A stretch of 34,967 nt of DNA from Caulobacter sp. 32-67-35 (GTDB lineage: Bacteria; Pseudomonadota; Alphaproteobacteria; Caulobacterales; Caulobacteraceae), in the NCBI GenBank assembly GCA_002280875.1, contig NCEV01000068.1:1-34967 (forward strand), in the 5' to 3' direction. The notes beneath the pieces are model-generated. The model searched no databases. It worked only from the letters and a program-made list of their open reading frames with translations, and had not been told where the DNA came from. Position 1 is the first letter of the stretch. Each line of letters starts with the position of its first letter. Both the position numbers and the translations under genes were made by a program. Positions 26,380-34,967 of this stretch are shown piece after piece.

Positions 26380-27513
26380 TCAAGAGTCCCCCTCGACTGC
26401 GTCCGGGATCGCGTAGATGACCGGAACCAGACAACCGCGATAACCGCTGGCGGGCGGGTTTGGGCGGGCGTTGGCGACCAGGTTGCGGGCGGCCGCGCCG
26501 AAGGCGTCGCTGGGCTGTGACGCCAACACCTCGATATTGCCAACCGCCCCCCACGGCGCGACGTCAAAGCGCAGGATCGCCCAACCCGGAACCTTCCGCG
26601 CGGCATAGGCCGGCGGATACATCTTGGCTTCGGGAATGTTGAGGGCTTCGCGCGTGACCTCGCAGGTGTCGCCAGGACGCTTGTAGGCTTTAAGTTCGGG
26701 TCGTGGGCGGGCTGGCGTGGCGCGGGCGCTGGCCGAGAAGACGGCGTAGCAGGCGGTGCGCGGCGAGCCCGACAGGAAGCGGCTTTCGGCCACGGAGGCG
26801 GCGGCCGTGTCGGCGAAGGCCGCCTCGCCATGGCGGGCGACGATGGTCACGTCGCGCACGGCGCCGTTGGCGTCGATTCCGTATTGGATCCCCGCCCAGG
26901 CCGGCGCGATGCTTGTGTTGTCGAACGCGCGCAGGTCTGGATAGACCACAATCTGGGGCCGCCTTACGGGCTGTTTGTGGCAATCCCCGCGCTTCGACAG
27001 GGCCTCGCTCACGGCCGGGGGCGCCTGGCGTCCCTGTAGCGCGATGATCTCGAACAGCTTGGCCGGCGAGGCCTCCGAGAGGGCGACCGTGGTCGGGGTC
27101 AAATCAAGGCGACATCCCTTGGCCGGGGCGCCGGCGGCGAACCGCCATGTAGCGAGCGCGGCGGCCTGCTCATCGCCGGGCCACATCGTCGGCATCGAGA
27201 GGCGGGTCAGGTCGGTGACCGCGCCCTCCGCGTCGATCGAAAAGGTGTAGATGTCGGCTGTCGGCGGAGCCGGCGGACTCTGCTGGGTCGTTCCAGCCAT
27301 CACGGGCGGAACCCAGGGATGCCAGAGACGGTCATGGAAGGGCGCGCTCTCGACGAGCCGGGCCTGGCCGCTCTGGCAGGCGACAACGGAAGGCGGCGGG
27401 GCGAAGCTGACAATGCGGGGCGGCGGCCTTGGACCGGACGGCGGCAGAGGCAACCGGGCCTGGGCGGCGACGGGCGTGATCAGCGCCAGCGTCAGCAGAA
27501 ACAGTCAGCGCAT
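26380..27513 (-). pseudogene. Secreted TonB-C-like protein with an in-frame stop at codon 3
   Basis: The minus-strand frame from 27513 has a good ribosome binding site (GGAGG at 27522-27518) and ATG CGC, but codon 3 is TGA (27507-27505). After it, CTG TTT CTG CTG ACG continues as a hydrophobic signal peptide (LFLLTLALITPVAAQA) and the frame stays open to 26380. The longest start-to-stop frame begins at TTG 27453 (357 residues). The body shows three similar modules of the TonB C-terminal type: about residues 65-115 (ADIYTFSIDAEGAVTDLTRL), 180-235 (GIQYGIDANGAVRDVTIVAR) and 290-335 (GWAILRFDVAPWGAVGNIEV). So it is probably a periplasmic energy-transducer-like protein. The stop may be a real nonsense mutation or a sequence error. 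Confidence 0.65.
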
Positions 27514-27618
27514 ACGACCTCCGGGATATGTCCTTCGATCATGCTATCACAGGGTGATCCTGGGCGGTCAAGCGCCGCGCGACTTGGCGTTTGGGCGCTC
27601 TGCGCGCATAAGGAGCCA

Positions 27619-28005
27619 ATGACTAAACTGCTTCTCGTGGCCGCCGGCGGCGCCGTTGGCTCGGTCGCCCGCTATCTGGTGGGCGCTCAGGCCCTGCGGC
27701 TGATGGGACCGGCTTGGCCCTACGGCACCTTCGCCGTCAATATCATCGGCGGTTTCCTGATGGGCGTGCTGGCCTCGTGGCTGGCGCACCGGGGCAACGC
27801 CAACCACGAACCGGTCCGCCTGTTGCTCGCCGTTGGCGTCATGGGCGGCTTTACGACCTTCTCGGCCTTTTCGCTGGAGACCGCGCTGATGATTCAGAAG
27901 CGCGCCTACGCCCAGGCCTTCACCTATTCCGCCGCCAGCGTGCTCTTGTCCGTGGCGGCCCTTTTCGCGGGCCTTCTGATCGCCCGCAGGATGTTCGCGG
28001 CATGA
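27619..28005 (+). CDS. crcB: Fluoride channel CrcB/FluC
   Basis: A dual-topology fluoride channel that exports F- and protects against fluoride. The 128 residues hold four membrane helices and the signatures GGAVGSVARYLVG (about residues 10-22), NIIGGFLMG (about 41-49) and VGVMGGFTTFSAFSLE (about 74-89) with the phenylalanines and Thr/Ser that line the pore. AAGGAG precedes the ATG. The frame is open to 27319, but that part is antisense to the TonB-C-like gene. No fluoride riboswitch was found upstream. It overlaps rluC by four bases. Confidence 0.94.
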   Translation: MTKLLLVAAGGAVGSVARYLVGAQALRLMGPAWPYGTFAVNIIGGFLMGVLASWLAHRGNANHEPVRLLLAVGVMGGFTTFSAFSLETALMIQKRAYAQAFTYSAASVLLSVAALFAGLLIARRMFAA

Positions 28006-28991
28006 AAGAAGTACGCACGCTCTATGTGGATGCGGGCGAGGATGGCACCCGGGTGGACCGCTGGTTCAAGCGCCGCTGGCCCCATCTCAACCACATCCAG
28101 CTCAACAAGCTGTTCCGCTCCGGTCAGGTGCGGGTAGACGGCTCGCGGGTGAAGGCCGACACCAAGCTGGTCGCCGGCTCGCAGGTGCGCGTGCCGCCGC
28201 TGCCCGACGCGCCCGATCCAGATGAAAAGCAGGCCCTGTCCAAGCGCGACATCGCGTTTGCCAAGTCGCTGGTGCTGTACGAGGACGAGGAAGTCCTGGC
28301 CCTGAACAAGCCCGCCGGCCTGGCCGTGCAGGGCGGCACCAAGACCACCCACCATATCGACAAGCTGCTGAGCGCCTGGGGCGAGGGCGTCAACCGGCCC
28401 AAGCTGGTCCACCGTCTGGACCGCGACACCTCGGGCGTGCTGCTGCTGGGCAAGACCCCCGCCGCCGCCGCGCGGCTGTCGGGCTCGTTCGCCAAGCGCA
28501 AGGCGCAGAAGACCTATTGGGCCATCGTTCAGGGCAATCCCCACCCGGTCGAGGGGGTGATCGAGCTGCATCTGGCCAAGCGCGGCGTGGGCGACCGCGA
28601 ACTGGTGGTTCCCGCCGAACCCAAGGACAAGGACGCCCAGCCGGCCGAGACCGAGTTCGTCTCGATCAGCCGCGCCGGCCCGCGCGTCACCTTCATGGCC
28701 CTGCGTCCGCACACCGGCCGCACGCACCAGCTGCGCGCCCACATGAAAGCCATCGGCCACCCGATCCTGGGCGATCCGAAATACAGCGACGAGAAATCGA
28801 CCCAGCTGTCGGAAGGCCTGAAGCTGCAGCTGCACGCCCGCTCGGTGATGCTTCCGCACCCGTCGGTGGGCATGCTGTTCATCGAGGCCCCGATCAGCCC
28901 CGAACTGAAGGCCGGCTTCGCCAAGTTCGGCTTCTCGGAAGACGAGGCCGATCAGGATCCGTTCGCCAAGAAGCAGATCAAGCGGCGCTAG
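28002..28991 (+). CDS. rluC: RluC-type 23S rRNA pseudouridine synthase
   Basis: A 329-residue pseudouridine synthase with an N-terminal S4 RNA-binding domain (about residues 15-65; GTRVDRWFKRRWPHLNHIQL, RSGQVRVDG) and the RluA catalytic domain. The active-site motif VHRLDRDTSGVLLLGKT carries Asp140 and is followed by RPHTGRTHQLRAHM. By architecture it most resembles RluC (23S rRNA positions 955, 2504 and 2580 in E. coli), but RluD or RluB-like specificity cannot be excluded. Its ATG overlaps the crcB stop by four bases. Confidence 0.88.
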   Translation: MKEVRTLYVDAGEDGTRVDRWFKRRWPHLNHIQLNKLFRSGQVRVDGSRVKADTKLVAGSQVRVPPLPDAPDPDEKQALSKRDIAFAKSLVLYEDEEVLALNKPAGLAVQGGTKTTHHIDKLLSAWGEGVNRPKLVHRLDRDTSGVLLLGKTPAAAARLSGSFAKRKAQKTYWAIVQGNPHPVEGVIELHLAKRGVGDRELVVPAEPKDKDAQPAETEFVSISRAGPRVTFMALRPHTGRTHQLRAHMKAIGHPILGDPKYSDEKSTQLSEGLKLQLHARSVMLPHPSVGMLFIEAPISPELKAGFAKFGFSEDEADQDPFAKKQIKRR

Positions 28992-28994
28992 GGC

Positions 28995-30263
28995 CTAAAC
29001 TAGTCCCGTCACCGCGCGGGCCTCGGCGCTGTTGGCGAAGACCCTGGACTCCAGCGCCGCGCGATCGAGGCCCATGTGGTCGCCCAGCAGGCCCTTGAAC
29101 AGGCCGCGCATGTCCAGGGTCGGCGCCAGGTCGCGGTTCTCGTAAAGCGCCGGCTGGGCCAGGCCCGGCCAGTCGCCGATGATCCCGCCAGGCTTCAGCG
29201 CGCCGCCCAGCACCAGGGCGGTCGAGGCCGTGCCATGGTCGGTGCCGCCCGTGCCATTGGCGCGGGCGGTGCGGCCAAATTCGGTGACCGTGACCACCAC
29301 GGTATTCTTCCACTCGTCGCCCAGACCCGTGTTGAGGCCCGACAGCACCGCGTCCAGATAGGTCAGGCGCGTATTGATCTGCCCCACCTGGCCGGCATGG
29401 GTGTCCCAGCCGTCCAGCGAGAGGGCCGCGATGCGCGGGCCGCCGTCCTGGACCATGAAGCCCGCCAGGGTGGCGCCCAGCTTGCGCGCGGCGTCGCGGC
29501 CCGCGCGTCCGCCCCGCCCGACGGCGGACGCGGCCATCATGCCCGGCGCGGCCATGCCGCCCGCCGCCACAAGCGGTTCGACCGGCGTGGCCATGGCGGT
29601 CATGGCGACCTGGGCCATGCTCTCGGTTTCCAGACCCCGGGCGAAGGCCGGACCCATCAGGGGGTCGGTCTTGTAGAGGTCCTGCAGCAGGGTGGGCAGG
29701 CGGGCGGTCTCGTCCACGCCCTTGCCGGGGGACCAGCTGGCCGCCTGCACCTTACCGCGCAGGATCAGGGGCGTGGTGGCGCCGACATACAGACCCTGCG
29801 CCTTGCGGGAGGCGGGCAGGGCTTCCAGCGCCCGGTTCAGCCAGCCTGACGTGGTCGCATAGACCTGGGCCGAGCCGCTTTCCAGCACATCCTGGGCTTC
29901 GAAATGCGAGCGGGCGCGGTCGGGCGTCGCCACGGCTGGCGCGATCCGGGCCTGGCCCTTCAGCGCCAGGGCGTGAACCGAGGTCAGGGCGGGGTGCAGG
30001 CCGAAGGTTCCGTCCAGCTTCAGGACATCCTCGGGCTTGAAGGCAATGCCGCGCCTCAGGCCCTGATAGTCCGCGTCACCGACCGGCGGACTGACCGAGA
30101 GGCCGTCCATGCCGCCCCGGCAGATGACGACGACCAGCTTGCGCTTGTCCAGGGCGCCGTCGGTGTCGGCCAGGGCGGGGCGGCCCAGGAAGGTCACCGA
30201 CAGGCCAAGGCCTGCGGCGGAGGCCAGCACGCGGCGACGGTTCATCATCAGGCGATCGGTCAT
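28995..30263 (-). CDS. DUF1501 domain-containing secreted protein
   Basis: A 422-residue DUF1501 protein of the sulfatase-like fold. The N terminus carries a twin-arginine signal (NRRRVLASAAGLGLSVTFLG) ending near ALA, so it is probably exported folded by the Tat system. The family block LDGWDTHAGQ (about residues 288-297) and TEFGRTARANGTGGTDHGTA (about 332-351) are clear. The start overlaps the stop of the DUF1800 gene by four bases, as usual for this pair. The function of the pair is unknown in general; a role with secreted polymers or envelope turnover is only inferred. Confidence 0.85.
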   Translation of the reverse strand: MTDRLMMNRRRVLASAAGLGLSVTFLGRPALADTDGALDKRKLVVVICRGGMDGLSVSPPVGDADYQGLRRGIAFKPEDVLKLDGTFGLHPALTSVHALALKGQARIAPAVATPDRARSHFEAQDVLESGSAQVYATTSGWLNRALEALPASRKAQGLYVGATTPLILRGKVQAASWSPGKGVDETARLPTLLQDLYKTDPLMGPAFARGLETESMAQVAMTAMATPVEPLVAAGGMAAPGMMAASAVGRGGRAGRDAARKLGATLAGFMVQDGGPRIAALSLDGWDTHAGQVGQINTRLTYLDAVLSGLNTGLGDEWKNTVVVTVTEFGRTARANGTGGTDHGTASTALVLGGALKPGGIIGDWPGLAQPALYENRDLAPTLDMRGLFKGLLGDHMGLDRAALESRVFANSAEARAVTGLV

Positions 30264-31606
30264 CGGCGCTGGAACTCCGGACTCATCAGCAACAGGGCGA
30301 TGGCCTCTCGACGGGTTTCGGCCCGCGCCACGGCCTGGGCGGTGGGGGCGGTCAGTCGGGCGCCCAGGGCGGCCGAGGCGGCCTCGTTAGGATCCAGCTT
30401 GTCGGCGACCACGGCGGCGAAGGCCTGGCTCCACTGCAGCCGCTTGATCAGGCCGTCGGGTGAGCACCATTCGCCGGCCATGTCCGACCAGCCCTTGGGC
30501 GAGGGGGGTGAAAAGCCGCGCTGGCCCAGGCCGATCAGGGGCACGGTGATCCGCTCGAAGGCCGAGGGCTGGGCGCCGATCAGCCGCCAGGACGAGATCA
30601 GGAACTCGTAGGGCGTCTTGAACTTGGTCGCCGCCGGCTCCCAGGCTTCCGGGGCCTCGACCAGGGTGAGGGCCACACGGTCCAGCCGGCCGCCGCTCTT
30701 GAGGAAGCTCTGCTCCAGCCGCGCCACCAGGGCGGGCGGCGGATCGTCGGCGACGAAGTGGCGGGCGATCTTGAAGGCGACGTGCCGCGCCGTGGCCGGA
30801 TGAGCGGCCAGGTCCTTCAGGATGGCCACGCCCTGGCCGAGCTGGTCTGGCCTGTAGGCCTTGCCCAGCAGCGTGCGGGCGCCAGGCTCGTGGATGTTTT
30901 CCCGAAACACGAACTGGCCCGCCCGGTCTTCGTCCTCACGCCCCACGCTGAAGCCGGTGAGGGCCCGGGCGAATTCGGTGACGTCGGCCTGGCTGTAGCC
31001 CGCCTCGATGCCGATCGTGTGCAGTTCGAGGATCTCGCGGGCGAGGTTTTCGTTCAGGCCGCGCCGGCCGTTGCGGGCCCCGGCCAGGCTGCCGGGCCCA
31101 ACCGACTGGGCCTGGTCCAGATAGGTCAGCATGGCCGGATGGGTGGTCGAGGCCACCAGCATGTCCTCGAAGCGGCCGAAGGCGTAGGGGCGGATGACCT
31201 CCTGCTCGAAGGGGCCGACCATGACGGCGGTCAGCTCCTTGGCGCCCGACACGGTGAAGTGGTTGGCCCAGAACAGCGCCCAGCGCTCGCGAAAGCTGCT
31301 CGCCGTGCTGGCCCCCAGCCGCGCCCGGGCCAGAAAGTCGGCAGCGGCCTTGTCGCGAATGGCCTTGTTGGCCTGCTGGACCGCGACAGTCCTGGGATCG
31401 CCGTCGTCGCGGGCCTCGCGACGCAGCTCCTGATAGGCGCGCATGGCCACGAAGCGCTGGGCCGCCGTCTCGGGATTGTCCTGCGGCTGATCGGCGCCCC
31501 GGCCGTCGATCTGGTCGATCAGCGCGCCGCGCGGATCGCGCCGGGCGCCGGCGATGTCGCCCGGACGCGCGCCAAGGCCAAACCGCGTCACGGCCAGGGC
31601 GGCCAT
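30260..31606 (-). CDS. DUF1800 domain-containing protein
   Basis: A 448-residue DUF1800 protein, partner of the DUF1501 gene downstream. Typical stretches are FRERWALFWANHFTV (about residues 102-116), LNENLAREILELHTIG (about 182-197) and VTEFARALTGFSVG (about 206-219). The frame is open to 31741, but an AAGGA Shine-Dalgarno lies 5 bases ahead of the ATG at 31606, and homology starts around MAALAVTRFGLGARPG. No signal peptide is obvious with this start. It overlaps the DUF1501 start by four bases. Confidence 0.88.
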   Translation of the reverse strand: MAALAVTRFGLGARPGDIAGARRDPRGALIDQIDGRGADQPQDNPETAAQRFVAMRAYQELRREARDDGDPRTVAVQQANKAIRDKAAADFLARARLGASTASSFRERWALFWANHFTVSGAKELTAVMVGPFEQEVIRPYAFGRFEDMLVASTTHPAMLTYLDQAQSVGPGSLAGARNGRRGLNENLAREILELHTIGIEAGYSQADVTEFARALTGFSVGREDEDRAGQFVFRENIHEPGARTLLGKAYRPDQLGQGVAILKDLAAHPATARHVAFKIARHFVADDPPPALVARLEQSFLKSGGRLDRVALTLVEAPEAWEPAATKFKTPYEFLISSWRLIGAQPSAFERITVPLIGLGQRGFSPPSPKGWSDMAGEWCSPDGLIKRLQWSQAFAAVVADKLDPNEAASAALGARLTAPTAQAVARAETRREAIALLLMSPEFQRR

Positions 31607-31766
31607 TATATCCTTGGAGGGCAGGGACAAGCGCGCTCTTTCCTTGTGGCTGTCTGGCCTTGTGGGTGTCCGGTCTTGTGTCCGGGGTCGTTCTTGATCA
31701 TTCAACGCCCAGAAGATGGCGATCCGTCGTCCGATCCGCAAAACGTCGCCGAAGGAGCCATCAGCC

Positions 31767-32489
31767 GTGGCCGAGAAGACCCCGCCAATCGAAAAACCCC
31801 GCCGGTTCTACAAGGCGGCGACGATTGGACCTGTCGAGGGCGGTTTCGCCGTGTTGCTGGATGGCCGCACGCCCAAGTCGCCGGCCAAGTCGCCGCTCAT
31901 CCTGCCCAGTCCGGCCCTGGCCCAGCTGGTCGCCGACGAGTGGGAGGCGCAGCACAAGGTCATCGATTCGACGATCATGCCGGCCACGCGCCTGGCCTTC
32001 ACCGCCATCGACCGCATCGCCGAGACCCGGGCCGCTGTCGCCGCCGAGGTCGCGGCCTATGCCGGCTCGGACCTGCTGTGCTACCGCGCTGAACACCCCA
32101 CCCCTCTGGTCGAGCGCCAGACCCGCGAATGGCAGCCGGTGCTGGACTGGGCGGGCCGGACGCTGGGCGTGAGCTTTGCACCGGTCACCGGCATCATCCA
32201 CACGCCGCAGCCCCCGCAGACCCTGATCGCCGTCGAGGCCCTGGCGCTGTCGCTGGATGACTTCAGCCTGGCCGGGGTGGCCTATGCGGCCGGCCTGCTG
32301 GGCTCGACCGTTCTGGCCCTGGCCCTGCGCGCGGGCGAGATGAGCGGCCAGCAGGCTCTGGACCTGTCGCGGCTGGAGGAGACCTTCCAGGCCGATATCT
32401 GGGGCCAGGACGACGAGGCGCGGCTGCGGGCCCACAATCTGGCCATCGAAGCCCTGGCCCTGGAGCGGTGGTTCTCGGCGCTGCGCTGA
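31767..32489 (+). CDS. ATP12-type F1-ATPase assembly chaperone
   Basis: ATP12 proteins chaperone the alpha subunit during F1 assembly. The protein has 240 residues from GTG 31767 (after AAGGAG at 31752-31757); ATG 31716 would give 257 residues. The recognised regions are RRFYKAATIGPVEGGFAVLLDGRTPKSPA near the N terminus, YRAEHPTPLVERQTREWQPVLDW (about residues 106-128), and the C-terminal LEETFQADIWGQDDEARLR (about 205-223). The WG.D motif at the end is characteristic. It is divergent from the DUF1800 gene and has no atp genes beside it. Confidence 0.88.
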   Translation: MAEKTPPIEKPRRFYKAATIGPVEGGFAVLLDGRTPKSPAKSPLILPSPALAQLVADEWEAQHKVIDSTIMPATRLAFTAIDRIAETRAAVAAEVAAYAGSDLLCYRAEHPTPLVERQTREWQPVLDWAGRTLGVSFAPVTGIIHTPQPPQTLIAVEALALSLDDFSLAGVAYAAGLLGSTVLALALRAGEMSGQQALDLSRLEETFQADIWGQDDEARLRAHNLAIEALALERWFSALR

Positions 32490-32527
32490 GCATCATCAGC
32501 GGCGAGAGCATTGCTGCGCTGCCGCAA

Positions 32528-32545
32528 GGGCTGGCTTGCCAGCCC
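32528..32545. repeat. Short palindrome between atp12 and pccB
   Basis: GGGCTGGC-TT-GCCAGCCC is an 8-bp perfect inverted repeat with a two-base centre, located 39 bases after the ATP12 stop and 79 bases before the pccB start. A related GGCTGGCAAGCCC appears at 32598-32610 just before the pccB Shine-Dalgarno. No T-run follows, so a terminator is unlikely; it could be an operator or mRNA hairpin. Confidence 0.4.
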
Positions 32546-32623
32546 GACCGCGCGGCTTTACCCCTCGATCCGAAAAGTCGGCCCCCGTGATCACGAGGCT
32601 GGCAAGCCCAGGGGAGTCCATCC

Positions 32624-34054
<1,431 letters not shown>

Positions 34055-34066
34055 GATATCCGCTCC

Positions 34067-34612
34067 ATGCCCGCCGCCCTGATCATCATCGACATGCAGC
34101 GCGGCATGGAGCCGGAGAACACGGGGCCAAGAAACAATCCGCAGGCCGAGGACAATATCGCGCGTCTGCTCGCGGCCTGGCGGGCGGCGGCGCAGCCGAT
34201 TGTTCACGTGCGTCACATGTCGCGGTCGCCAGAGGGCGCGTTCTGGCCTGGCTCGCCCAACTGCGAGTTCCAGCCGCGGTTCGAGCCCCTGTCGTCCGAG
34301 CACCGGATGGAGAAGAACGTCCCCGACGCCTTCGCCGGCAGCGGGCTGGAGCGGTGGCTTCGCCTTCGCGACATCACCGATCTGGTCGTCGTCGGCGTCA
34401 GCACCTCCAATTCGGTGGAGGCCACCGTGCGGGCTGGGTTCTGCAGGGGTTTTGCGGTCACGGTCCCGAGCGACGCCTGCTACGACTATGACAAGGCCGA
34501 CTATCTGGGCGTCGTAAGGCCGGCCAGCGACTGGCACCTAATGTCGTTGTCCAACCTGAGCGGCGAATATGCGACCATCATGGTGACCGAAGAGGTCCTG
34601 GCGGGCCTGTGA
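34067..34612 (+). CDS. Isochorismatase-fold hydrolase with Ser in place of the catalytic Cys
   Basis: A 181-residue alpha/beta hydrolase of the isochorismatase-like group, whose members use a Asp-Lys-Cys triad to cleave amides or vinyl ethers. Asp9 is in LIIIDMQRG, and the Lys is in HRMEKNVPDAF (near residue 84). The nucleophile position, in VVVGVSTSNSVEATVRAGF, holds Ser where typical members have Cys (about residue 114). A serine variant of this motif is known in some subgroups, but hydrolysis by the classical mechanism is uncertain. The gene follows pccB after 12 bases, so it may be co-transcribed. Confidence 0.82.
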   Translation: MPAALIIIDMQRGMEPENTGPRNNPQAEDNIARLLAAWRAAAQPIVHVRHMSRSPEGAFWPGSPNCEFQPRFEPLSSEHRMEKNVPDAFAGSGLERWLRLRDITDLVVVGVSTSNSVEATVRAGFCRGFAVTVPSDACYDYDKADYLGVVRPASDWHLMSLSNLSGEYATIMVTEEVLAGL

Positions 34613-34662
34613 CGACGGGGATAGCGATCGCGCTTTGCCGCGATAGGAACGGGGATCTGCAA

Positions 34663-34829
34663 CCTTCTCCCAGAGGGAGAAGGAGGGGCCCGCGCCGCAG
34701 GCGTGGGAGGATGAGGGGTTTGCGAAGCCCGTCCGGACAGGGCACGGCCCAAGTGCGACAACGTTTGACGGCGTAACCCCTCACCCTCCCACGCCAGCGT
34801 GGGCCCCTCCCTCTCCCTCTGGGAGAGGG
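34663..34829. repeat. Large compound palindromic repeat element
   Basis: A left arm (34663-34720) and the reverse complement of the right arm (34775-34829) agree over about 50 bases with a few mismatches and one 3-base indel. Each arm is itself two hairpins: CCTTCTCCC with GGGAGAAGG, and CCCACGC with GCGTGGG. The 54-base centre contains the palindrome GTCCGGAC. It fills most of the 355-base stretch 34613-34967 with no other clear gene. It looks like a non-autonomous repeat; no transposase or flanking target duplication was identified. Confidence 0.7.
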
Positions 34830-34894
34830 TCGATGGAACAGGGATCGGCGTGGGCGTTCAGCCAATCGATCAGACGCGCTGAAACCTCCCGCAT
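34781..34894 (-). CDS. Short reading frame running into the palindromic repeat
   Basis: A 37-residue minus-strand frame begins MREVSARLIDWLNAHADPCS behind a GGGAG Shine-Dalgarno (34904-34900, about 7 bases before the ATG). From about residue 23 it is encoded by the right arm of the repeat and then stops. It could be the 5' piece of a gene cut by the repeat or a chance frame. I recognise no family. Confidence 0.25.
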   Translation of the reverse strand: MREVSARLIDWLNAHADPCSIDPLPEGEGGAHAGVGG

Positions 34895-34967
34895 AATGCT
34901 CCCACCTCGTCGCGAGGAAAGGGCGCAAGGCCAGCGACCATTGCGGCGGCGGGGGGTGATCGAGCGG

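Noticed and set aside
27514-27618. Possible fluoride riboswitch upstream of crcB
   Set aside because: The conserved elements of the crcB motif could not be aligned to this 105-base stretch; only a loose GGTGAT was seen.
34613-34967. An insertion sequence at the right end
   Set aside because: Only palindromic DNA is present; no transposase frame or target-site duplication was found.

Overview
The window is high-GC alphaproteobacterial DNA, most probably from Caulobacter or a close relative. The evidence is the S10-spc-alpha ribosomal gene order with adk between secY and rpsM, a Caulobacter-type housekeeping promoter in front of rpsM, an alphaproteobacterial LexA box (GTTC-N7-GTTC), and a lipoprotein that resembles a family named after Caulobacter locus tags (CC0125/CC1285).

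Layout. Positions 57-9473 hold the S10 and spc ribosomal protein genes (rpsJ to rplO), all on + and mostly overlapping or a few bases apart, followed by secY (9616-10971) and adk (11093-11662). The alpha operon (rpsM, rpsK, rpoA, rplQ) runs 11836-14201 from its own promoter. A minus-strand ABC exporter (ATPase, permease, small membrane protein) lies at 14296-16250, then a phosphodiesterase lipoprotein (16422-17666). A four-gene unit of VOC protein, ArsR regulator, SRPBCC protein and TetA-like MFS exporter covers 17944-20486. Next come an HtrA/DegP-like protease, rarA, a LexA-box-controlled pair of very small membrane proteins (23322-23680), an RluA-type pseudouridine synthase and a lipoprotein. 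Minus-strand genes follow for a degenerate GGDEF/EAL-like protein and a TonB-C-like secreted protein. After these are crcB/fluC with rluC, a DUF1800-DUF1501 pair (minus), an ATP12-type F1 assembly chaperone, pccB and an isochorismatase-fold hydrolase. The last 355 bases hold a large compound palindromic repeat.

Two things stand out. First, several strongly conserved genes are damaged. rpsE and pccB each lack an internal block of roughly 34-39 codons but stay in frame, the protease has lost a block and its frame, and rpoA has lost its start and about 19 codons. The starts of rarA and of the first pseudouridine synthase are hard to place, and the TonB-C-like gene has a stop at codon 3. S5 and RpoA are essential, so an assembly or sequencing fault is the most economical explanation, but real deletions are not excluded. 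Second, the LexA-box operon of two tiny membrane proteins (75 and 44 residues), directly after rarA, is the best candidate for an undescribed system: an SOS-induced membrane-acting module.

The first 14 kb is translation and secretion housekeeping. The rest is a mosaic of envelope, stress and metabolic genes in short operons, separated by terminators and palindromic intergenic repeats.
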